Positions 1-6,168 of a DNA stretch of 29,190 bases are shown piece after piece. Origin of the DNA: a virus; the IMG/VR virus record IMGVR_UViG_3300026534_000119, positions 1 through 29,190 of that record. One strand, given 5' to 3'. Each line of letters opens with the position of its first letter. Positions within the stretch are counted from its first letter, which is position 1. The translations under genes and the position numbers were made by a program. The notes below the pieces were generated by a model. It did no database searches, was not told where the DNA came from, and saw nothing but the letters and a program-made list of their open reading frames with translations.

Positions 1-1125
1 CTACTGGCAGTTCGGCCCGTCGGCGAGGCCCAAAATGTTTTGCACCGCCCGCTTCATCCGCTCGCGCTCGAGGTGGGTGTAGATGTCGAGGGTCAGGGCC
101 ACGGTGGTGTGCCCCAGCAGGCCGGAGACGGTCTTGGGGTCCACCCCCCGGGCAAGCGCCCGGGTGGCGAAGGTGTGGCGCAGGTCGTGGAAGCGGTACT
201 CCGGCAGGCCCGCCTTCTTGAGCAGGTTCTTGTAGCCCCGCTCGAGGTTCCGGGGGTTAATCGGCGTCTCGGCGCCGGTCTCGGCGGGGAAGACCCAGCC
301 GCCGTAGAGACCGAGCCGTTCCAGCTCCACGCCCCAATCGAGGAGCACGTCGCGTAGGTCGGGCGGCAACGGCAGCACCCGCCGGCTCCCCGTGGTCTTG
401 GGGTCGCCGACCACGACCTTGCCGTCGACCAGGGTGACGATGCGCTGGATGGCGAGCTCATCATGGTCAAAGTCCACGTCCTCCCAGCGCAGGCCGAGGA
501 CCTCGCCACGCCGGAGGCCCAGGGCCAGGGTGGCGTAGAGGATGGGATAGTAGCGGGTGCCCCTGGCCGCCTCGAGGAGCCGCTCCACCTCGTCCTGGCT
601 GAGCGCCCTGGCCCGCCGGGTCTCCGGCCGTGTCTTGGGAAGCTCGGCAATTTCGGCGGGGGAGTGCTCCAGGTAGCCGTATCTCACCGCCTTGCGCAGC
701 GCCGCCCGGAGGAAGGTGCGGACGTGGGCCAGGTGGCTGCGGCCGATCCGGGTGGAGAGGTCCTTGTAGAGAGCCTCGAGCTGGGCCACCTTGATCTCGG
801 CCAGGGGGTAGCGGCTCAGGGGCTCCAGGTGCTTGGCGTAGGTGCGGTAGCGGGCCAGGGTGTTGGGCCTGACCTCCCCCTCGCGGCTCTGCAGGTACCC
901 CTGGATCCACTCGCCGAGCGTGATGGACCGACCGGCGTCCTCGGGGGCCTCCCGGCCGGCCTTGATCAGGAGCTCGGCGCGCTTTCTGAGTGCGTCTTCC
1001 CAGGTGCGCGCGTAGGCCACCAGGCGCCGGCGCCTGCCATCAGGGCCGCGAGGAGCCTCGACGCGGATCTCCCACCGCCCGTCCTGGCGGAGCCGGATTA
1101 GGCCTTCTCCCTTGCGGCGGGGCAT
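1..1125 (-). CDS. int: Phage tyrosine-recombinase integrase
   Basis: 374-residue integrase that would catalyse site-specific recombination between phage and host attachment sites. The N-terminal 60 residues resemble an arm-binding AP2-type domain, residues 68-165 form the SAM-like core-binding domain and 175-355 the catalytic domain. The catalytic set can be read directly: Arg205 (GLRRGE), Lys243 (DPKTTGS), His313 and Arg316 (HDLRHTF), His339 (LLGHT) and nucleophile Tyr349 (DIYTHL). Nothing is missing, so the enzyme should be active. It is the last gene of a minus-strand set behind the repressor and lipoprotein, with only 11 bp separating it from the lipoprotein stop. The start is the ATG at 1123-1125; no good Shine-Dalgarno sequence precedes it. 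The gene sits at the window edge, as expected for a prophage end, but no att core is visible. Confidence 0.96.
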   Translation of the reverse strand: MPRRKGEGLIRLRQDGRWEIRVEAPRGPDGRRRRLVAYARTWEDALRKRAELLIKAGREAPEDAGRSITLGEWIQGYLQSREGEVRPNTLARYRTYAKHLEPLSRYPLAEIKVAQLEALYKDLSTRIGRSHLAHVRTFLRAALRKAVRYGYLEHSPAEIAELPKTRPETRRARALSQDEVERLLEAARGTRYYPILYATLALGLRRGEVLGLRWEDVDFDHDELAIQRIVTLVDGKVVVGDPKTTGSRRVLPLPPDLRDVLLDWGVELERLGLYGGWVFPAETGAETPINPRNLERGYKNLLKKAGLPEYRFHDLRHTFATRALARGVDPKTVSGLLGHTTVALTLDIYTHLERERMKRAVQNILGLADGPNCQ

Positions 1126-1136
1126 GGGTTAAGTAC

Positions 1137-1775
1137 TCAAGGCTTTGGGAAGGTTCTCGAAGCCTCCCAGTGCACTTGGAAATACTCTTTTTGTCCGCCG
1201 ACATTTAACGCCAACAGCAAGGTTATTCCTTGCCCATTGTGAAGGGACCTGAACATCGGCATGACTACCCACTCAGTTCGCGAGTCGCTCCAATAAATCA
1301 GATCACTCGGGGCCGCTAGGTCAGAAAGGATAGCGCCGGGAGGAATGATTGACGGAGGCGCAGGGCGATCCTTCTCAAGGAACTTTTGCCCCTTATGCAT
1401 TACCCTCGAGGCGCTCCCATCTGGCAGGACGATCGAACTGCTAGCCCAGATGATTTCGATGGGCTCTTTGGTCTTGTTTTTTAAGTCAAACTCTATTTGC
1501 TTGGGGCCACCTTCGGCTATGCCACCTTTTTCGTCGGTGTAAATGACAACGTAATCGGGGACCAAGCTCGCGGCGAACGCAAAATCGCTGGTTTCAACAA
1601 CCCAAGATGAGTATTTAGGTTTAACCTTGTAGGTTTCGCCTTTATATTTGGCAGTTGCCATCAGGTAGTCGTAAACATATTCTTTTGCCTTCGGACGCGT
1701 CATCGTAGGCGCGCAGGCAGAGATAAGCAACAAGACCACAGCGCCGGCTGTCAGAACTCTTGTTTTAAGCTCCAT
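1137..1775 (-). CDS. Putative surface lipoprotein (prophage moron)
   Basis: 212-residue protein of unknown family. It begins with a textbook lipoprotein signal: basic MELKTR, a hydrophobic stretch at residues 8-18, then the lipobox ISAC with Cys21 as the lipidation site. The rest is soluble and predicted to face outward, with no further membrane segments. A good Shine-Dalgarno sequence (AGGAGGTAGGAG on the minus strand) lies in the end of the repressor gene, so it is probably co-transcribed with the repressor and made during lysogeny. Its codon use is clearly different from its neighbours, with many A/T third positions, a sign of separate acquisition. By position it may be a lysogenic-conversion or superinfection-exclusion protein; that role is inferred only from location and export signal. 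Confidence 0.85.
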   Translation of the reverse strand: MELKTRVLTAGAVVLLLISACAPTMTRPKAKEYVYDYLMATAKYKGETYKVKPKYSSWVVETSDFAFAASLVPDYVVIYTDEKGGIAEGGPKQIEFDLKNKTKEPIEIIWASSSIVLPDGSASRVMHKGQKFLEKDRPAPPSIIPPGAILSDLAAPSDLIYWSDSRTEWVVMPMFRSLHNGQGITLLLALNVGGQKEYFQVHWEASRTFPKP

Positions 1776-1778
1776 CTC

Positions 1779-2495
1779 CTACCTCCTCACCTTCCTCGGG
1801 TCAAACCCCACGTGCACCACCACGCCCTGGACCTCCACCTGGTCCTCTGGGCTTACCACGATCGGGGGCACCTCGGGGTTCCAGGACTTGAGCACCTGGT
1901 GGCCTCGACGCCGCTCGAGCTCCTTCAGGTACCCCACCCCCTTGCCCTTGAGCCAGGCGATCACCAGGTCGCCCGGGCGGGGCTCCAGATCGCGAGCGAC
2001 CACCACAAAGGAGCCGGGCGGGATGGAGTAGGGGAGGTCCTCGCAGAACATGGAGTCGCCGTCCACCTCGAGGGCGTAGAGCCCGTAAGATCCGTAGCGC
2101 TCGACCACCTCGGAGGACACCTCGATCTCGCCCATCGGCTCGGCGTGGCTCGTGCCGCGACCCGCGGACACCACGCCGAGGAGGGGGACGGTGGTCATGG
2201 TGACTGGGCGAGCGCCCATGCGCTCGAGAGAGGCGCCGGGGAGCTCGATGCCGGTGGCGCGGGTGAACTCTTCGGGGGTCCAGCGAAGGGCGTTCAGTAG
2301 CGCATCCAAAGCTTCTTTGTCGCGTGCCCAGAGATACTTCACGGTCTTCTCCGTATCGCGCAAGAGCTCTTGCGATACCCAACCCTGCGAGCGCCCGACT
2401 CTCATACCAAGCTCCTTTTGGCTTAACCCTAGCTCATGCATCCGCCGACGGATGGCTATTCCAGGCTCTACCGACGCTTCTGCGGCCATCATCAT
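1779..2495 (-). CDS. CI/LexA-type phage repressor with S24 peptidase domain
   Basis: 238-residue repressor expected to hold the prophage silent and to self-cleave on SOS signalling. Residues 12-45 contain an XRE-type helix-turn-helix (LGLSQKELGMRVGRSQGWVS). Residues 100-235 are an S24/LexA peptidase domain: probable cleavage bond Ala111-Gly112 in VVSAGRG, nucleophile Ser148 in DGDSMF, and general base Lys191 in GYLKELE. The start lies among three consecutive ATG codons; the first is preceded on the minus strand by AAGGGGGG at a suitable distance. It is divergent from the Cro-like gene, with the 70-bp control region between them, and heads the minus-strand set with the lipoprotein and integrase. 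Confidence 0.93.
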   Translation of the reverse strand: MMMAAEASVEPGIAIRRRMHELGLSQKELGMRVGRSQGWVSQELLRDTEKTVKYLWARDKEALDALLNALRWTPEEFTRATGIELPGASLERMGARPVTMTTVPLLGVVSAGRGTSHAEPMGEIEVSSEVVERYGSYGLYALEVDGDSMFCEDLPYSIPPGSFVVVARDLEPRPGDLVIAWLKGKGVGYLKELERRRGHQVLKSWNPEVPPIVVSPEDQVEVQGVVVHVGFDPRKVRR

Positions 2496-2568
2496 TAGCC
2501 CCCCTTATGCGTGAGTATAAGTGAAACTATTGACAAGGGTGGTTTATCAGTCGTACTATTGAAGCGTG
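2496..2568. promoter_or_regulatory. Divergent repressor/Cro control region
   Basis: Rightward promoter: -35 TTGACA at 2530-2535, 18-bp spacer, -10 TACTAT at 2554-2559. The expected transcription start falls at about 2566, on the Cro-like gene's start codon, so the mRNA would be leaderless, a known habit of Thermus and Deinococcus. Leftward: a -10 TATACT (minus strand, 2514-2519) without an obvious -35, followed by the repressor ribosome site. Candidate operators are a direct repeat ACTATTGA at 2526-2533 and 2555-2562, overlapping the -35 and -10 elements, and an inverted repeat CTTAT-8-ATAAG at 2504-2521 over the leftward -10. The promoter hexamers are seen directly; operator function is inferred. 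Confidence 0.75.
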
Positions 2569-2796
2569 ATGCATGAAACTCCCGACGTGATCGGTGAGAA
2601 AATACGCCAGGCAAGGGAAAAGCTCGGCCTTAGCCAGGCGGAGCTGGCGAGCAAAGTGGGCGTCAGCCAAGCCGCAATCAGTCAGTTCGAGAAGGGCTCC
2701 GCGCGCCCGTCGTTGCTCGTGTTCATCCGGCTTTCTCGTGTGCTTGGGCTATCAATGGAGCAACTGATAACCGAGGAGGCCCCTCATGCCCAGTAG
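2569..2796 (+). CDS. Cro-like XRE-family regulator
   Basis: 75-residue single-domain helix-turn-helix protein. The helices are evident: IRQAREKLGLSQAELASKVG followed by VSQAAISQFEKG, the classic XRE pattern with recognition helix SQAAISQFE. It is the first gene of the rightward early operon, divergent from the repressor, so it most likely plays the Cro role in the lysis-lysogeny switch. ATG 2569 is chosen over the adjacent GTG 2566. There is no Shine-Dalgarno sequence, and the -10 element ends only 9 bp before the ATG, which fits a leaderless start. Its 3' end overlaps the next gene by 11 bp. Confidence 0.88.
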   Translation: MHETPDVIGEKIRQAREKLGLSQAELASKVGVSQAAISQFEKGSARPSLLVFIRLSRVLGLSMEQLITEEAPHAQ

Positions 2797-3157
2797 CTAC
2801 CTCGAGGCCCGCGAGCGCTACCGCGAGCTCCTGCGGAGGAAGGCCCGGCTCCAGCGGGAGCTCACCGAGCTCGAGGCCGACATCGCCGAGGCGCTAATCG
2901 AGATGCAGCGCCTGGCCGAGCAGAGCTACATCAACGCCGAGCAGGAAACGCTCACCCTGGCCGACGCCGCGAAACTGCTCAACGTCAGCTACCACACCGT
3001 CTACCAGATGGCCAGGGAGGGTCGGATCCAAACGATCCGCTTCGGCCGCACCTACCGCGTGCCGAGGCGGGCCCTGCGCGATCTGATCGGCCGCAACGGG
3101 GGAAACCCCGAGACCAAAGCGGCGGCCGGGGTGAGGGCCCCGGCCAGAAAGGAGTGA
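2786..3157 (+). CDS. Excisionase-family HTH protein with N-terminal coiled coil
   Basis: 123-residue protein in two parts. Residues 5-45 form a charged coiled coil (repeated Glu/Arg/Leu heptads), which could mediate oligomerisation. Residues 55-105 form a MerR/excisionase-type winged helix-turn-helix: TLADAAKLLNVSYHTVYQM is followed by the typical wing REGRIQTIRFGRTYRVPRRA. The position just behind the Cro-like gene, in an operon opposite the integrase, fits an excisionase or a second early regulator. The start ATG lies inside the end of the previous gene, giving an 11-bp overlap and likely translational coupling. The coiled-coil addition is not typical of minimal Xis proteins. Confidence 0.75.
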   Translation: MPSSYLEARERYRELLRRKARLQRELTELEADIAEALIEMQRLAEQSYINAEQETLTLADAAKLLNVSYHTVYQMAREGRIQTIRFGRTYRVPRRALRDLIGRNGGNPETKAAAGVRAPARKE

Positions 3158-3161
3158 TAGC

Positions 3162-3365
3162 GTGCCAGCTACCACTAACAGGATACAGCGGACAGAGGAG
3201 TTCCTGCGCGAGGAAATCGCCCGCCTAGCTGATGAGTTAGTCCGCATCGGCTGGGGCGGCATCCGTCCAGAGAGAAGCGAGGAGTACCGCCGCGTGGCTC
3301 GGCGGAAGTGGGAGCTTGAGCAGAAGCTCCTGCGGATCCGGGCAATGAGGGAGGTGGCGCGGTGA
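3162..3365 (+). CDS. Small basic helical protein, function unknown
   Basis: 67 residues, almost entirely charged and predicted helical, with short coiled-coil-like stretches at residues 10-28 and 43-65 around a WGGIRPE turn. No known family is recognised. The GTG start is supported by an AAGGAG ribosome site at 3149-3154, seven bases upstream. It overlaps the next gene by 4 bp (GTGA), so it is part of the early operon. Confidence 0.65.
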   Translation: MPATTNRIQRTEEFLREEIARLADELVRIGWGGIRPERSEEYRRVARRKWELEQKLLRIRAMREVAR

Positions 3366-3607
3366 TCCGCGACCTACCCCCCCTTGCCAAGTGGCGCCAC
3401 GTCGTCACCTGCCCCGTCTGCGGCGGTGACGGCACGGTGGAGCTCCCCCTCTCCGAGGACCCGGCCGACACCCGGGATCACCGGTGCCCGATCTGCGAGG
3501 GCATCGGCCGGGTGTGGGTCCTGGTCTACGAGATCGAGGGCCTTCCGGGCCGGCGCCTGACCTGGGAGGTCGAGGACCCGGCCTACGAGGAGGTGGAGGA
3601 TGCCTAA
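3362..3607 (+). CDS. DnaJ-type zinc-finger mini-protein
   Basis: 81-residue protein with two CxxCxG knuckles, CPVCGGDG (Cys17, Cys20) and CPICEGIG (Cys42, Cys45). This is the four-cysteine zinc-binding pattern of DnaJ central domains, here on its own. The acidic C-terminal tail (residues 68-81) has no known motif. Proteins of this kind occur in phage early regions, but a specific role is not established. It starts at a GTG overlapping the previous stop and overlaps the following gene by 8 bp. Confidence 0.7.
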   Translation: MIRDLPPLAKWRHVVTCPVCGGDGTVELPLSEDPADTRDHRCPICEGIGRVWVLVYEIEGLPGRRLTWEVEDPAYEEVEDA

Positions 3608-3791
3608 CGCCCTCGGCTGGACCATCCGCGAGAAGTTTGTCGGCTACGAGGTCCTGATCTGGTCCGGGGCCGACGTGCTCTACCGGGGGCACGCGCGGAC
3701 CCGGGCCCAGGCCGCCAGGCTCGCCGAGCACTGGCGAAAAAAGCTCCTGCCGGAGGCCTTCCGGCGGGAGGAGAAGGAGGTGGATGCATGA
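3600..3791 (+). CDS. Small early protein, function unknown
   Basis: 63-residue protein with a short beta-rich start (WTIREKFVGYEVLIWSGADV) and a basic helical C-terminus. No family is recognised. The ATG start follows GAGGTGGAGG, a strong ribosome site inside the previous gene. The stop overlaps the next gene by 4 bp. Codon use matches the surrounding early genes, which supports it being real. Confidence 0.6.
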   Translation: MPNALGWTIREKFVGYEVLIWSGADVLYRGHARTRAQAARLAEHWRKKLLPEAFRREEKEVDA

Positions 3792-4093
3792 TCGCCCGCG
3801 GCCTCGCCCTCATCGCCGGGATCAAGGCCCGGCGCCCAGACCGCATAGTCCGAACCGACCGCAAGCACCTAGCCCGGGCCCTCGAGGCCCGGCGCCAGGC
3901 CCCATCCGAGGCCGACCGGATCGCCGAGCGGCTTAGGGGCCTCGGCTACGAGGTGGCCTACGGCTGGGATCCCGACCTCGGGGACTACGCCGAGGTGCGT
4001 ATCGAGGGTCGCCTGGTGGCCCTGGCCAACCGGTGCGGCTCGGTGGAGGCGTGTTTGCGGCAGGTTGCGGGGGAGCTGGGGGTGGGGGTGTGA
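3788..4093 (+). CDS. Early protein, function unknown
   Basis: 101 residues. The basic N-terminal half (residues 1-45, rich in Arg and Ala) is followed by a compact alpha/beta C-terminal half with the pattern LRGLGYEVAYGWDPDLGDYAEVRI in two segments. It has no recognised family. The ATG start overlaps the previous stop (ATGA), with GGAGAAGGAGG as ribosome site. Its own stop is overlapped by a GTG start of the next gene. Confidence 0.6.
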   Translation: MIARGLALIAGIKARRPDRIVRTDRKHLARALEARRQAPSEADRIAERLRGLGYEVAYGWDPDLGDYAEVRIEGRLVALANRCGSVEACLRQVAGELGVGV

Positions 4094-4599
4094 AAACCGG
4101 GGAAATCCTCATTGAAGCGGCTCGCCGCATGAGTGCGGCTGGTGATCACCTCTTGGCCACGCTGCTGGTAGCTGTGTGGGCAGCCCATACAGCCCGTGAA
4201 GAAGGTGACGAGCGGGGGCGCCAAATGGCCCTCGTAAGCGCTCTTCAGTCGCTTGCCACCGAACGCGGCTACGAGTTCAGCCGGCACTTGACCCCAGCCC
4301 AACCCCAGGACCGGAGGCCAAGCAACATCGCTGCCGTTTTTCTCACTAAGAACGGGGAGATCTTCTTCGCCCCGCCCGGATCGGTAATTGAAAAGGGGTA
4401 CTCCCCAGGGTTGGGAAACGTTGTTGAGCTGGGAACTCCAGACCAACGCTACGTCACCCTCGCCTATAACGTGGACGAACCGCATTGTCTCATTTCTGCA
4501 ATGCTTGCCGATCTGTCCCGGCAGGCAAAAAGCGGAGTCGCATTCGCGGTACTCGACGTAGCAAAGCTCGCGCAGACCGGCCAGGGGGTTGAAGGGTGA
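4090..4599 (+). CDS. Early protein, function unknown
   Basis: 169-residue soluble protein. Residues 1-65 are helical (ILIEAARRM, LLATLLVAVWAAH) and the C-terminal part is mixed alpha/beta. No family is recognised. The GTG at 4090 is chosen because it overlaps the previous stop as GTGA, like many other genes here. An in-frame upstream start at 4033 would lie inside the previous gene. Codon third positions contain more A and T than in neighbouring genes, hinting at a separate origin. Confidence 0.65.
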   Translation: MKTGEILIEAARRMSAAGDHLLATLLVAVWAAHTAREEGDERGRQMALVSALQSLATERGYEFSRHLTPAQPQDRRPSNIAAVFLTKNGEIFFAPPGSVIEKGYSPGLGNVVELGTPDQRYVTLAYNVDEPHCLISAMLADLSRQAKSGVAFAVLDVAKLAQTGQGVEG

Positions 4600-4787
4600 T
4601 CTCCCTCTGGCTCGCCGCCTTCATTGGCTTTGCATCCGGTTTTATCGGCCTCTTCGTTGCCGCCCTGCTCTGCGCCGCGGGGCGGAGCGAGGACGCCCTC
4701 GAGGCCCGGGAGCGGGCGGGCCTCGAGCTGGAGCTGGACCCGCTCATGGAAAGCGAGGAGGCGGGCCGAAAGCCCGCCGGGAGGTGA
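4596..4787 (+). CDS. Small single-pass membrane protein
   Basis: 63 residues: one strongly hydrophobic segment at residues 3-27 (LWLAAFIGFASGFIGLFVA) followed by a charged cytoplasmic tail rich in Glu and Arg. No family is recognised. The GTG start overlaps the previous stop (GTGA). It is the first of several small membrane proteins in the early region; a role in host takeover or membrane-bound replication is possible but not shown. Confidence 0.6.
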   Translation: MISLWLAAFIGFASGFIGLFVAALLCAAGRSEDALEARERAGLELELDPLMESEEAGRKPAGR

Positions 4788-4790
4788 CTC

Positions 4791-5768
4791 ATGAGTGAGT
4801 TGGCCCAGAAGCAGAATACCACCACCGGACTGGTGCCGTCTCCCAGCGAGGCGGCGGAACTGGCCCGCACCAAGATCTTCGCGGGCATACCGGACGACGA
4901 GGTCAAGCTGGCCCTGGCCATCGCCGGGCGGTACGGGCTCGACCCGCTGCTCCGGCACCTGGTGCTCATCCCCGGAGGCCAGAACCGGCGCTACAACGTC
5001 TACATCACCCGGGACGGCTTGCTGCACATTGCCCACACCAGCGGCAAGCCGTGGAGCATCGAGATCGACGAGCCGCAGAAGCGGGAGAACCCCTACACCG
5101 GCCGCGAGGACATCTACCTCAAGGGCCGGGTGAAGGTGCTCGACCCCGCCACCGGTCAGACCCAGGTCTTTGAGGGCGGCGTCTGGTTCAGCGAGTACAA
5201 CGCCGGGCGCGGCTCCTGGAAGACCCACCCGGCGGCGATGCACCAGAAGGTGCTCGAGGTCTACCTCCTACGCAGGGCCTTCGACGTGGCCCTGACCCCG
5301 ATCGAGGAGATGGACCGGGTGCAGGCGGTGCAGACCCAGGTGCCACAGCCCGAGCCGGTCCCGGTCGGGGCGCATGTGGAGCCGATCCCAACCGGCCCCG
5401 AGCGCATCAACAAGGCCCAGCTCAGCAAGATCGGGGCCACCCTGAACGAGCTCGGGCTGGTGAACGGGCGGTACCGCGATGTGAAGCTCCGCCTGGCGGA
5501 GATGGTCGTGGGGCGGCAGGTGACCACCTCCAAGGAGCTCACCAAGGAAGAGGCCTCCCGGTTCATCGACTACCTGGAAAAGCTTCGCGAGGGCCTCCAG
5601 GCGGCCGGGGTGAAGGACGCCGCCGAGGCCGCCAGCTACATCACCCGGATGGTCGAGTCGGGGGCGGTCCCGCCCACCGACGTCGAGGCGCTGAAGGCGG
5701 ACCTCGAGGCCTTCCGCGCGGTGGGCGGCGACGCCCGCGAGGAGCTCTTCGAGAACGAGGACGCGTAG
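4791..5768 (+). CDS. RecT/Bet-type single-strand DNA annealing protein
   Basis: 325 residues. Residues 12-175 match the RecT/Bet recombinase pattern: an N-terminal helical region with DDEVKLALAIAGRYGLDPLL, then HLVLIPGGQNRRYNVYITRDG and a FEGGVWFSEY segment. Such proteins anneal complementary single strands in phage recombination and replication. Residues 205-270 carry a C-terminal helical module ending in SSKELT-like TSKELTKEEASRFIDYLEKL, common at the ends of phage recombinases. GGGAGGTGA precedes the ATG. No partner exonuclease or SSB gene is recognisable nearby. A perfect GC-rich hairpin directly follows the stop. Confidence 0.85.
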   Translation: MSELAQKQNTTTGLVPSPSEAAELARTKIFAGIPDDEVKLALAIAGRYGLDPLLRHLVLIPGGQNRRYNVYITRDGLLHIAHTSGKPWSIEIDEPQKRENPYTGREDIYLKGRVKVLDPATGQTQVFEGGVWFSEYNAGRGSWKTHPAAMHQKVLEVYLLRRAFDVALTPIEEMDRVQAVQTQVPQPEPVPVGAHVEPIPTGPERINKAQLSKIGATLNELGLVNGRYRDVKLRLAEMVVGRQVTTSKELTKEEASRFIDYLEKLREGLQAAGVKDAAEAASYITRMVESGAVPPTDVEALKADLEAFRAVGGDAREELFENEDA

Positions 5769-5770
5769 AC

Positions 5771-5794
5771 GTGGGGGCCCGCTCGGGCCCCCAC
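5771..5794 (+). terminator. Perfect 10-bp hairpin behind the annealing-protein gene
   Basis: GTGGGGGCCC at 5771-5780 pairs with GGGCCCCCAC at 5785-5794 around a GCTC loop. It begins 2 bp after the recT-like stop codon. There is no T-run after it (CCCTCT follows), so it is more likely a partial terminator or an mRNA-stabilising structure than a full stop. The ribosome site of the next gene (GGAGGTGG) starts 6 bp later. Confidence 0.55.
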
Positions 5795-5814
5795 CCCTCT
5801 GGAGGTGGACGGGT

Positions 5815-6159
5815 TTGCGAGGCGAGATTACCGAAGCGGAACTCACCAGGGCGATCCGGCTCCTCGAGGAGCGCCGCGCTTGGGGGATCGCGCGCGAAGA
5901 GTTCGAGGACCTATTTGGTTCAGACCGACGGGGCCGGCAGGTCATGGCCGAGCTCAGGAAGCGGGGTCGGGCGGCGGTGGTGGTGGCCGCCGGCCCGGAG
6001 GGCAAGGAGGTCTACCGGCTCCCCGAGAACGAGGCGGAGTACCGCCAGTTCCGGACGAAGCTGATCAGCCGGATCAAGGAGCTCGAGGCCGCGCTCGCCG
6101 GGATGGAGCGGGCCTGGGAAGCGGGCGGTGTGCGCGTCGCCCAGGAGCAGCTGTTTTAG
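5815..6159 (+). CDS. Early protein, possible winged-helix fold
   Basis: 114 residues starting at a TTG preceded by GGAGGTGG at 5801-5808. Residues 14-66 have the look of a winged helix: two helices (AIRLLEERRAWGIAREEFED), a recognition-like helix RGRQVMAELRKRG and a beta hairpin VVVAAGPEGKEVYRL. Residues 70-100 form a coiled coil. No specific family is recognised. It lies between the recombination gene and the replication initiator, so a DNA-related role is plausible. It is separated from the upstream gene by the hairpin. Confidence 0.65.
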   Translation: MRGEITEAELTRAIRLLEERRAWGIAREEFEDLFGSDRRGRQVMAELRKRGRAAVVVAAGPEGKEVYRLPENEAEYRQFRTKLISRIKELEAALAGMERAWEAGGVRVAQEQLF

Positions 6160-6168
6160 GGGGTTGCG

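Noticed and set aside
1-60. Search for an att core at the integrase end
   Set aside because: No repeat of the first bases was found near 29190; the window seems trimmed to gene ends, so att sites must lie outside.
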